The translations under genes and the position numbers were made by a program. Positions 45,970 through 56,100 of a stretch of 64,000 nucleotides of DNA are shown in pieces. A model generated the notes under the pieces. The model was not told the origin of the DNA and did no database searches. It saw only the letters and a program-made list of their open reading frames with translations. Origin of the DNA: Bacillota bacterium (GTDB lineage: Bacteria; Bacillota; Desulfotomaculia; Desulfotomaculales; VENG01); the NCBI GenBank assembly GCA_009711705.1, contig VENG01000019.1, forward strand, positions 1-64,000, read 5' to 3'. Within the stretch, counting starts at the first letter, position 1. The number at the start of each line of letters is the position of its first letter.

Positions 45970-47010
45970 TTACAATGAACAATTACAGGCAATCAAGTCT
46001 TTTAAAAATAATTCAAATACTTCATTTAAAAATGATAATTCTTTGATCTCATTATTTTTTACCAAATTAAATGATGGTGATAATTTTTCAGCGTGGAAAT
46101 ATTTATTTCTAATAAAATATGAATACTTCAATATGTAAAAGCATAGCAAATCATTATTATTTTTAATCCCTCCATTTTTATGTTGATTAATATGACTTTC
46201 CACAATTGTATAAAGGTTTTCATTTTTTAAAAGATCCTTACGATAAGGCAATATCTCTGAGAAAATTTGATTTAAGCGTTTATCTTTATATCTTAAAATA
46301 AATTCTTTAAATGCCACTGTATTATTGGGACCTGGAAAATCATTTAAAACCATTTCTCTTAACCGAAGTTTGCGAATGTCAAGCGCTTCATGAGAGTCTA
46401 TAATTTTTAGAGTTAAATTAAATTTGCATTTATTGCTCTCGATAAGTCGCCTCATAAAGTATAGTTTTTTATTTTCTTTATCTTCACCGCTCATATAACT
46501 ATATAAATTGTTAAAAGATTTCCAATAGTTTTCAAACTTGTTGCCCTCAGTACTTTCGTACAATCCTTTTAGCAAGAAAGTGAGAGCAATTGTAACTGTT
46601 TTAGCTTTTGTAAAATCAACAAACATTGGTTCCAAATCCTTACCTATAAAATGCCGATCCTTAAAGGACTTGAAATCTATTGGTTGATTTATTTCTTGTT
46701 TCTCTTCGTAATTTTTAATCAGTTTCTCGTTATGATATTTTTGTATGGTAATTTTCTCTATACTAATATCTCTATCTGTAACAGCATAAGCGAAAGAAAT
46801 ACATTTTGTAATCTGTTGATAAACGGTACTATTGCAGTTAGTCAGAAAATTTAGTAAACGCTTATTGCCATTTCGAATAATTAGTATCTCTATCTTACGT
46901 GTTGATATATAGACATCATCATGACCAACATCGGAATAACAACTCTTACCTTTATAGAGAAGCTGTTCTTCCTCATCAGATAACAGTTCAATTATTATTC
47001 GATATTTCAT
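45970..47010 (-). CDS. Unknown protein with C-terminal RX4H (HEPN-like) motif
   Basis: A 346-residue AT-rich gene; the ATG at 47010 has AGGAGG six bases ahead. Near residue 310 is YFIRNKYFHAEKLSP, an RX4H pattern in a helical context like HEPN ribonucleases of abortive-infection systems. The N-terminal half is mixed alpha/beta with many Lys and no recognised domain. It lies downstream of a PD-(D/E)XK gene. HEPN assignment is a motif-based guess. Confidence 0.55.
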   Translation of the reverse strand: MKYRIIIELLSDEEEQLLYKGKSCYSDVGHDDVYISTRKIEILIIRNGNKRLLNFLTNCNSTVYQQITKCISFAYAVTDRDISIEKITIQKYHNEKLIKNYEEKQEINQPIDFKSFKDRHFIGKDLEPMFVDFTKAKTVTIALTFLLKGLYESTEGNKFENYWKSFNNLYSYMSGEDKENKKLYFMRRLIESNKCKFNLTLKIIDSHEALDIRKLRLREMVLNDFPGPNNTVAFKEFILRYKDKRLNQIFSEILPYRKDLLKNENLYTIVESHINQHKNGGIKNNNDLLCFYILKYSYFIRNKYFHAEKLSPSFNLVKNNEIKELSFLNEVFELFLKDLIACNCSL

Positions 47011-47110
47011 CACATGCCTCCTCTCTAATTTTATCAAATTTTAACTACACATTTAATGCCTTAACTCAATAACTATTTTCCCTTTTTGTTGGTAAAAATA
47101 GCATTCATCA

Positions 47111-47128
47111 TATGGATAACCGGAAGTT
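47111..47128 (+). repeat. Boundary motif copy 3
   Basis: TATGGATAACCGGAAGTT between the HEPN-like gene and the PDDEXK_4-type gene, with the leftward extension AAAAATAGCATTCATCA similar to copy 1. Confidence 0.6.
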
Positions 47129-47148
47129 CTTACACCTATTTGAAGCGG

Positions 47149-48513
47149 TTAGTATTCTATGATATATCCTAATTCTTTAGCCTTGCGTATAAATTTACTA
47201 ATATTGCTATTATACTCATTTCCTTTAATGATTCCCCATTGGTTACAAACGGCAATTTCTGCGTCGGCAATTTGAATTAATTCATCCTCTTTTATAAAGT
47301 GTCTAGCAATTCCTGAACTATCGAAAATATCCTGCGCTACTGCACTTTTCTTCATTACTCCGAATCTAGTTCCCTGAATTTCATCAGGAAATACTTTTAT
47401 TATTTCGTCATAAGTTATCATAGGGTTATCTTTTACATATTTTTTTATTACTTCAAGAACCAACCTATTTTTGGGATAAATACCACCATTAAAGCTATAT
47501 TTGGTATTATCCTTTGAACCAGCTTTTATAACGACAGAGAGACCGTTATCAATTTTATCTCTATCTTCTTTAGAAATTTCTGGATCATCCTTTAGTGCAG
47601 TAAAAGTTGCTATAAGCAGTTCTTTATGAGACTCCCAAAAATTTCTTAACAAATGTCTTTCTCTCTCCCCTATCGCCATAACGATATCACCCCGTTCTGA
47701 TTCATTTATTTCTGTTTGCAACGCTGGAAAGCTTAATGTTCTTAGATAATTATCAATAAGAAATTCCGTTTCCTGTGGACTTTTCTTTTTTTTGCAGGGC
47801 TCTATTATATAATCAACCATATACTGATAATTAAGTTGAATGTAGTGTTTACACTTGCATTCCGGTTCGCTTAGTTGTTCAAAGTCTGTATTATTCAAAG
47901 GAGTCAAAAAGACAAATATACTATAAGCGCCATCAATTAAGTCCATTTTTTTAGCCCATTCATAATATCTGTCGGTTTGCTTGTCTCCTTCCTTTGATTT
48001 TACTTTATTTTCAATAATTATTTTAATTTTCCTAGTCTCTTCTGGGTTCTGATATAACAATAATTGCGTTTCAATATATATATCGACAAACCCATTTCCG
48101 GTATTTTTTTCTCTTTCAATATGGGTATCTTTTAAACTATAGTTCCCTGAAATTACGATGTCTTCTAGTTCCTCAGGAAACTTTTCGGCTTTATTAGTCT
48201 TCTGACTTCTGTTTATTGGAATAGTTAAGGCTTCCAATAACTTCTTTAATGGGTATTCTCCTAATTCATGATTTCCATCAGGATGAAAGAACCATAGTAA
48301 GAAATCACTATGGACTGTTTCCTTCCTAGAAATATTTAATATATTAAAAAATGATCTGTGAGAGTAATATGAAACAAGTTCACGGAACTCTGCACTATTT
48401 ACTAAGTTCAATATTTGCTCTCTTCTTTTAATCAATCCGGGTTCCAAAACTTCATCCCACCTCATATTTGCTATTAACCTGAGTTTCAATTTTTTCTTGA
48501 AAAACTTATCCAC
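47149..48513 (-). CDS. PD-(D/E)XK nuclease family protein (PDDEXK_4 type)
   Basis: Up to 454 residues. The family pattern is clear: KETVHSDFLLWFFHPDGNHELG, then GFVDIYIETQ and IIIENKVKSKEGDKQTDRYY (the D...ExK plus Gln of the nuclease core). The C-terminal 180 residues are a separate domain. Such genes are common in defense islands. The start is uncertain: GTG at 48513 or ATG at 48465, neither with a strong ribosome binding site. Confidence 0.8.
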   Translation of the reverse strand: MDKFFKKKLKLRLIANMRWDEVLEPGLIKRREQILNLVNSAEFRELVSYYSHRSFFNILNISRKETVHSDFLLWFFHPDGNHELGEYPLKKLLEALTIPINRSQKTNKAEKFPEELEDIVISGNYSLKDTHIEREKNTGNGFVDIYIETQLLLYQNPEETRKIKIIIENKVKSKEGDKQTDRYYEWAKKMDLIDGAYSIFVFLTPLNNTDFEQLSEPECKCKHYIQLNYQYMVDYIIEPCKKKKSPQETEFLIDNYLRTLSFPALQTEINESERGDIVMAIGERERHLLRNFWESHKELLIATFTALKDDPEISKEDRDKIDNGLSVVIKAGSKDNTKYSFNGGIYPKNRLVLEVIKKYVKDNPMITYDEIIKVFPDEIQGTRFGVMKKSAVAQDIFDSSGIARHFIKEDELIQIADAEIAVCNQWGIIKGNEYNSNISKFIRKAKELGYIIEY

Positions 48514-48622
48514 AATATGGAAAATAGGCAGCTTATAGCTTGGTTGAGACCTACGTTATAAACATAATTTTTCATTAGATAATAGTAAATTATAAAATCA
48601 AATGTCTTACAAAAGTTCTATA

Positions 48623-49297
48623 TTAATTGCCTAAGGAATCCTTGATCTTTTTGAGTTTTGAGTATATGTCCTTGCCACTTCTATTGAAATAATCAGAATA
48701 CATGGTTGCAAATATAAAATCCTTTGTTATTTCTTCAGTTTTATAATCTTTAATTTTATCATAAGGCATTGGGTCGTTATTTTTGCTATTTGCAATGTTT
48801 AGATAATAATAATTTCCACAATTCACAAAACCATTACAGAACCCACACAAAAACTGCACATAACTATTTCTAAATTCGTTAGAGTTTGGTGTAGCAGTTT
48901 TTATAGCTTCTATATTTGCAAATAATTTAACCATGTATAACATTTCAGTTTTTTCTAGTTCATCCCCTAAAATATTGAGTGCACCTATAAAATCATAGTT
49001 ACAAAATATCGTGGAAGGATAATTTATAGCATTTTTATTTAATTGAAACCCTTCCCAAGCTATTTCTGGTAGTAAATAGTAAAATATTGTAGCTACTTCC
49101 TTCCTTTTTTTAGATAACTTTTCTTTTTCAATTTTATCGTTATGTAATATCTGTTTTTCAAATAAAGTTTGTTGTTTATCTAGTTGAATATTAAAAATTT
49201 TATTTTGATTTTTATTAGCCATATAAGTACTTATAAGAGCAATAGCACTACCTGCTAACCCCCCAATGAATGTAGAACCAATAGTATTCCAATCCAT
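48623..49297 (-). CDS. Membrane-anchored protein, unknown
   Basis: A 224-residue protein with one N-terminal membrane helix (FIGGLAGSAIALISTYM), then a charged coiled coil (about residues 25-65) and a helical C-terminal domain. The ATG at 49297 is chosen for AGGAG ahead; the frame is open 29 codons upstream. AT-rich like its neighbours. Function unknown; single-helix proteins of this kind occur in defense islands. Confidence 0.6.
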   Translation of the reverse strand: MDWNTIGSTFIGGLAGSAIALISTYMANKNQNKIFNIQLDKQQTLFEKQILHNDKIEKEKLSKKRKEVATIFYYLLPEIAWEGFQLNKNAINYPSTIFCNYDFIGALNILGDELEKTEMLYMVKLFANIEAIKTATPNSNEFRNSYVQFLCGFCNGFVNCGNYYYLNIANSKNNDPMPYDKIKDYKTEEITKDFIFATMYSDYFNRSGKDIYSKLKKIKDSLGN

Positions 49298-49538
49298 ATT
49301 TTCTCTCCTACTTTCCTTTAAGACAAATACCTTAACCAAACAAAACCTTCTTTTAAAGATCCCGTTATCGGTAGGTGAAGGCATTCGTTCAATAACAACC
49401 TTCGTGATTCACATTATAAGCCTCTATGGGTATTTGATAATGGAAGCTAACATTTCAATTCACTTTAAGCGCCACAGGCCGACCTCATAGTTAAGAGTAA
49501 TCCCTTTACTATAACCCAGAATCAACCATAATACGCGA

Positions 49539-49793
49539 CTAAATAAAAATTTTAGCGTTTCCCCTTAACGTACTCAACCTCAGCGGTATTAAAATCTTTA
49601 AGTATTGCCTCAACATTTGTTCACCATGACTTATAATCTCTTCACTAAACGATTCTACAAAATAAGTGATTATAAGTTTATCAACCTCAACTAACTCCTC
49701 ATTAGGGTCATTCTCGTTGACATGAAGGTATGGATAATGGAAGTTTTTTTCAATTACCTTTTCTGAACCTTTGCCAAAACTTTTTAAGTTCAT
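49539..49793 (-). CDS. Short acidic frame overlapping the nuclease end
   Basis: An 84-codon frame beginning inside the last 45 bases of the 49750 nuclease gene. There is no ribosome binding site. It contains NFHYPYLHVNENDPNEE, and its DNA includes a TATGGATAATGGAAGTT word close to the boundary motif. It may be a gene remnant. Confidence 0.25.
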   Translation of the reverse strand: MNLKSFGKGSEKVIEKNFHYPYLHVNENDPNEELVEVDKLIITYFVESFSEEIISHGEQMLRQYLKILIPLRLSTLRGNAKIFI

Positions 49794-50571
49794 CTGCTAT
49801 TACGGAATCAGGTAAATTTTCAAACAGGTACTCATAAGTAATCCAATTTAACGTAAGACAATTTAAACGCGCAGAAATTTCTTCGGGGTATTTCCAGTTA
49901 TTATTGTAGTTTGTTTTTAAACTACAAGCCTGCAAATCTTTTAATACATTTTCTGCATCATGATTATATTCGGAAAACTTGTATTGATAAAGGCGTGACT
50001 TGCAGCTATTGTAATAGAACATAGCAGGAGTCACTAAAGTAACAAAGACTTCTTCAGCATACCTACCCCTGTTATCCTGAAAACACAAAGCGTTTTCTAT
50101 CACTCTAACTAACTGGTTACGGTTTAGGTCATAAGAAACAGTTGTAGAAATATCTGAGTTCCACTTCATCTCACAGAAACATATCCAGGAATTATCTTCT
50201 TCTAAAAGTTGAATTCCACTTCGAGTTCCGCTCCTATTTGATATAGACCCCAACGCCAGATCCAAATGCGTGTTTCCTTCATATTTTCGAGGAGGAATGG
50301 GAAGAACTTCAAACCATAATTTACTGCTACTTGACGAACTCACAGGTGCTCCAGTAAGGAGTTCCGATACTAACTTTACACCCTTTGCACCGGCTGCAGC
50401 GTAACCACATCCCAACAAAAAAGTCCAAATCTACTCGTCTTCCAGTTCTTTATTATTAACTTCATTTTCGTGCCTTTTTACATTATGTATGAGAGAATTC
50501 CAATTGGTATAGCCAACACAAAAGTGTTGATTTATTGTACCATGATGTTTCTGTAAAACATCAGCAAGCAC
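49750..50571 (-). pseudogene. PD-(D/E)XK nuclease with in-frame TAG
   Basis: A GTG at 50571 has AAGGAGG eight bases ahead and opens a frame of 46 codons that stops at TAG (50431-50433). The same frame continues for 226 codons more: IWTFLLGCGYAAAGAKGVKL, then HLDLALG and SWICFCEMKWNSD, a D...ExK nuclease core. The best start signal therefore belongs to a frame cut by one stop codon. A TTG at 50418 just after the stop could start the rest, without a ribosome binding site. Confidence 0.6.
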
Positions 50572-50598
50572 TAATTTTGCCTCCTTATAAATTATAAA

Positions 50599-51318
50599 TT
50601 AAGCATCTTCTTCCGTCTGCTTATCCAAGTATTCCCTACGTATTTCAGAAAGAGTCTTGCCACTTTCCTTATGCACTGCAAAAACGTAGGTCTGTATGCT
50701 GGACCAACCGAATATGCCTTTAAGCCAACTCTGCATAGACATCTCTTCACCGTTAACCAACACATTCCCATTTTCCAAAAGGGTTCCCTCATCTTCATGG
50801 TTCTTAGCTTTTATTATATCCCCTGGTTTAACCACTCCCCACTTAAGCATAGAGTCAATCTTGGGCAGGGAGCGCCGAGTATATGATTTACGCGGCCTGA
50901 CAGAAGACTTCTTGTCCAATAAACTAACGTAATACTCATCGTATTCTGCCAGAGGAAGCATCTTCTCTGCGTTTAAAAAAATCTCTTCATTAACCCGATA
51001 GGGTACCAGTTTAAAGCAGGTCATATCCACACCATTTTTATTCAACCAAGCTACGGCAGAAAGAGTTTGCTCATCATAATCCGAAGCCGCCAGGATAATG
51101 CGTTGCTTCTGGTTAAAGCTATTCACTGCATCATTCGCTTTCAGAAACTCGTTTAATTTTCTTAGCCCTAACTCGTAGGAAGTAAGCTCCCCCAACTCAA
51201 ATTCATTGTGGTATTTTTCAATATAAGGGGCTCCCGGCTGGGAGTATCCAAAATTATGCAAAGCCATTGTATGGTATTGATAAATCCCCTGATTAGTAAA
51301 TATTTGTTTGGGCCTCAA
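50599..51318 (-). CDS. Nuclease-associated protein with RAMA-like C-terminal domain
   Basis: A 239-residue protein. The middle (RIILAASDYDEQTLSAVAWL and CFKLVPYRV) is like the part that follows the PD-(D/E)XK core in defense-island nucleases; the end (GTLLENGNVLVNGEEMSM, SGKTLSEIRREYL) resembles RAMA/DUF4357 modules. The nuclease core itself is not seen, so it may be 5'-truncated. The start is TTG at 51318 inside the reverse-transcriptase 3' end with GGAG ahead (26-base overlap), suggesting coupling. Confidence 0.5.
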   Translation of the reverse strand: MRPKQIFTNQGIYQYHTMALHNFGYSQPGAPYIEKYHNEFELGELTSYELGLRKLNEFLKANDAVNSFNQKQRIILAASDYDEQTLSAVAWLNKNGVDMTCFKLVPYRVNEEIFLNAEKMLPLAEYDEYYVSLLDKKSSVRPRKSYTRRSLPKIDSMLKWGVVKPGDIIKAKNHEDEGTLLENGNVLVNGEEMSMQSWLKGIFGWSSIQTYVFAVHKESGKTLSEIRREYLDKQTEEDA

Positions 51319-53014
51319 CTTTCTCCATAATTTCTTTGCTAATATCTTGTACTTCAGCTATATCATTATTATCATCGTTAGATTGTGCAGCTCTTGCCAA
51401 AAGATTATTTATTTTTTCTATATAGTTCACGAACTCAACTTTCGTAACATATTTACCGTCTTTTTGCAGTGTGGGTAATTCACCATAAGCAAAGTTACTA
51501 TCGTAAAAACAAATTCTATTTTTAATTAAATTTTTAAAAAATGGATCTTTTCTTGCAAATTCAAATTTATTGCCATCAACATTAAACCACTTATTCAAAT
51601 CCGCTTCGTATGCCAGCAACCAATTTTGAGTCCACATTAAGTTTCCGTATTTTCTTTCTTCATTATCTTCATTTTCATCTAAATCATCATCTTTCAAAGC
51701 TTCTCTAAGAGTTAAAATTGCAGATATTACTTCTCTCGATTTTCTACATTGTCCCGAATCGGAATGAATCATGTCTAATAGAATTATTATTGCTAGTGAA
51801 TTTTCTGATTCTATTATTTTTAAAATATATTCTTTTTTGATTTGCACATTAAAAGTCTTAGAAAACCATACTGCCCAAATAATTTCTTGGTGCAAATTCA
51901 ATGGTATACACCTGGCAAAAATCGAATAAATTGCATTTTTTAGATTACTTTTTTTTATAAAATCTCTTTTATTAAGTAATATCTTTATAACCAAGTCTGA
52001 CAGTGACGGGAATTTCACCCACAAGTTGAGAATTTTGGACTCCATGATTTCCCATTCTTTTTTATTTAAATTATGTAATGACAGGACAGTGAGACCATAT
52101 CTCAAAATACTAATATCTTTGTATTTTACATATAATGATATTACTTTATTTAAAAATATTTCACTATTTAGATGTATGAAAAGTTTAATTTCTTCAACCC
52201 AGTGTTTACCAAAGATAAAAGGGCTTTCATTGATCTGTAATTTATTTTCATTTAACACTAACTCATATTTTCCCAGTTCATTTCTAATAAATGAAATGAT
52301 ATTTTGAATTTGAGATGAATCTTTTAAAAAAATATAGTAATCATCAACAAACCGACAACATTTTATATCTTTAAAATGCATTTGAATCTCTTTATCAACT
52401 GTACAAAGAATTATTTCAGATATTATACGTGAAACGGCATTACCTACAAGTATCCCATTGGTTTGCCCATAGTTCATTTGCCTGATATATCTGTCAAGCT
52501 TATCACCCACCAGCGTTTTACCATCACTTTTTTTAGCAATCTTTTTAGAATGCATAGCCCACGGAATAGTATGAGTATATATGCTATCAAAACATGAGTT
52601 TATATCAAGTATAATCTGATATAAATTGTCTTGATACAATTTTTCTACAACTTGTTTAGTCTGAGCAATAGAATATGTCTTTTTATTATATGGTTGATCA
52701 ACTGGGGGAGAACCATTTAAAGGTTTAGATAGGGATATTTCACTTCGATCTGTTACTTTTAAAATTTCTGCACTGTTTCCAACAATACAGTCAACCGCTT
52801 TAAAGTAATGGTAAATATTAGGGATACCGAATTTTCTTCGTGAATTATTATTTTTGAATCCGCTATACGTTAATGCAATTGAATGCTTTGTATTTACACC
52901 GGAAGTCCATTTTTATATTTTATCATAATTATCAGCCGCAATTTTAGTACTAAAACAAGGTGGTAATTCCGTAGGAAAATATTCGCTTTTAATTAAATTC
53001 TCAAATACAAACAT
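51293..53014 (-). pseudogene. Abi/UG-type reverse transcriptase with in-frame TAA
   Basis: The frame starts at ATG 53014 with GAGGGG six bases ahead and runs to 51293 (574 codons), with one TAA at codon 34 (52913-52915). Past it the RT is complete: motif A in IILDINSCFDSIYTHTIPWA, motif B in NGILVGNAVSRIISEII, motif C in CRFVDDYYIF, then a long helical C-terminal half as in Abi-type RTs. The only late start (TTG at 52639) would lose the N-terminal part. Without readthrough the gene is dead; the intact motifs suggest a recent mutation. Confidence 0.75.
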
Positions 53015-53085
53015 CGTAAACCCCTCATCTCACTTTTTAGCAATTAGTTATGCTATCGCTTCGCCTAATAGACAGCTTGTCCAGT

Positions 53086-53103
53086 TATGGATAATCAGAA
53101 GTT
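53086..53103 (+). repeat. Boundary motif copy 4
   Basis: TATGGATAATCAGAAGTT between the RT gene and the helicase gene. Confidence 0.55.
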
Positions 53104-53160
53104 AGTTCATAAGTGTTTTTTATATGTTTCAGGCAGTATCCAAATATTACATTGAACACA

Positions 53161-56100
53161 TTAATATATAACCGAAGCCTGCCGTACTTCAGCCGTTCCA
53201 TTTTTTACGTGTAGTTCAAAGTCGTCACGAGAATTGATTAACTGACTAGTCTGAATGTGGGATCGAGCAAGCTCATAACCTGATGCCTCAATCCAGCATA
53301 CACTGCTCTCGTCTCTTACTGGAATTACGTTATAGCACCCACGCTGACCAGTAGTTCCAGTGAGTTCCGCCTTAATAGGACTATAACCCACTCTGTCACT
53401 GACTCTCCGCGGCAGACTTAGCTGCCATTCTAGGAACAATTGAGGGTCAATCAAGTCCTCAGCTTCTGAAGCTCCGTCCGTGCTTCTCAGATAAGTTTCA
53501 AATTCAGGACGCAGCTCTGCCGCTGCACTTCGAGTATTTGCCAAGCCTTGTGCAAGCGCAAAGGCAACAAATGGGTCAAGTGTACCCCATCGAAGAAGTT
53601 CTTTCGCCCAAAAGCCGAACCAGGGCAGACCTGTAGTTTCTCGCCACACTGAAAGAGACGGAACTCCTAATGGGGCTCCAACACCTTCAGACCAGGCATA
53701 TGCAACTACTGCACCAATAGCTACACCTAGACGAAACTCTAAATTATCAACAACAAAACGTTGCCAAGCACGCAACGCACTTGGATCAGGACCTTGGATT
53801 GCTTCTCCCTTCATCCACCAAGCAAGCACGTTCTGCCAATTATTCAAAAGATTTTGATCTGTCACAGTGGCGCGAACACGGAAACCAAACCCTCGGTCAT
53901 CTGAGACAATAGCACCTATAGACTCGAAAATGCTAAGCCGTTCATTTGCCGACATGGTACCGTAAGATGCCGCAGCCTCAATTCCCCTACGAATATCTGG
54001 TGCAACGCGTTCAAATCGGCGCCCAAGATAGGGCGGAAAACCATACTGATAGAGACGCTTTCTTTCGTCCGCATCAGGATATATGTCCTTAATAAAAGCA
54101 CGACCCCGTCTGATGAACGCATGTTCAAGCCAAGACTCTTGCACCGCTGCAATATGTGTAAATGTTTTCTGCCAGACATTTGCTAGAAACAACTCAGCTT
54201 CTGCAAGCTCCAGATATCTGGTTTCCACTCTGCGAATCTCCTCTAACACACAGAGTATAATACTATCAAGCTCATCGACACTGTCTGCTAACCGGGCAGC
54301 TGGTGAACTCATACCAGTGCCAGCATCTTCGCTGATTTCTTCCGGGGTTATAGTTTCAAGCCATTCCAAAAACTGCTCTCCGTTAATTCCAAAAGATTCC
54401 TGAACTCGTTCTGCAATATGATTAAGTAAAAGGGCGAGTGGACTTCTCACATCTGCACGTTCCATTTCTTGAACTTGTAGCTGATCTATCAATTGAACAT
54501 AATCTGTTTTTAGATCTCGAATTTGCCGTCTCTGATTTTGCATAATTCCACGAGCTGTTGTTGAAGGCCTCTGTGGCACAGCTACAAGTGTCATACCTTC
54601 CATGCCCTTTGTGGACCCAGGTCGGCCTGCCCGCCCCGCAAGATTATTAAATTCCGATATACTTAGAGGGTTAATAATCTGTCTCTCTATGGAGGAATCG
54701 AAAGACCGACGTTTCAAAGAAGTCAAAAAAATTATATCAAATGGTAAGTTTACACCTTCAGTAATTGTCGCAGTTGCAACAGTAATAAGACATATGCGGC
54801 GATCAATCAGATCGATCATCAATCTCCGGAGCCGTTGAGGCATCTGTCCGTGATTGCTGGCGATCCCCCGGTCAAGAAGGAAGACTTCGTAGGAATCTAT
54901 CCCACAATAATCAATACAGGCTTCACGAGCCTCCATGAATTTGGCGAGCTGTTCTTTCTGCTTAGGCAACTCAAAAGGAACAATATCCTGCCACTCTTCT
55001 AGCTCCAAAGCTTTTTTGTACCTGCCCATTATCTGTTCTGGTTTTTGTGCGATAGAAATAAGTATTCTACGCTTATCATCGACTAGATGTAGGGCTGTCC
55101 ATAAAACGTACAGCTCATTAAAGCAATAAATACTGTTACGCATTATAGCTGGGAGTTGGGGCATCACGGGAGTTCGAAGAGGAATATATACGGGCTCATC
55201 GCGACCTCGGACATATAGTGGCTGACCATTTGTTAAATCAAGAAGTATTCTACCTAAAGAACCTGGTAAAGCTTCAAGCATGCCAATAAGCTGTCGTGTA
55301 CTGCGATAAGTTGTTCCAACAGCTGTTGCACTTTCTTTACCCTCAGTCCACTTGGCAATTGGCGAGGAAGCTCCGCCGGCAACCGCTGTGAGAGCTATTC
55401 TTACTATATCTGGTGATTGCATCAACAATCGTGAAACAAAAGCTTCCAATCTGATGGATCGGTTGTTATGGTCAGAAAACGCATCTCGTGTTTGCTGGTT
55501 GTCATCAGGTATAACCTGATGAGCTTCGTCAATTATAAGCAACCGCAGACGTGCAAGCAAAGCAGGACCGATAAAGCGCATCAGTGCATCGGCCTTTTCA
55601 ACCGTAGCAATGAGAACGGTTGGGCGGTCTGCGGTTAACCAGTAATCAGTGATTCCCCAATCTGTTCCACCATAAAGCCCAGTAATAATGAGATCTCCGC
55701 CAAGTTCGCTAGTAAGCTTAGCTTCAACCTCTCCTGCAAGCGCTCGTGATGGAACCAAATACAGGCCCAAAGGCGCTAGGTCGTGGCCTGTCTTAAGTAA
55801 TAATTCTTTTAAAAGAGCGAGGGTCGCAACAAGTGTTTTACCAGAACCGGTCGGCGTACAAAGTGCAAAGGAAGAATCATTTAGGAGCCTATTTAAACCC
55901 TGGCGTTGAGATGGCCACAGGATTCCACGCCCACGACTATATTGCCCGCGCGCAAACGCATAGAGCCGATTTCGATGGCCTGGGCTGTGTTGAGCAAGTT
56001 GACGAACTGGTTTGTAGATGCTAGATTCGCTGAACTCTCCAGCAACCCCATTTAAAAGAGTAATTAGCATTGACACATCATCACTAAATGTCCGCACTGC

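Noticed and set aside
50431..50433. TAG read as pyrrolysine
   Set aside because: No pyl genes in the window, and the neighbouring RT gene is broken by TAA; decay is the simpler explanation.
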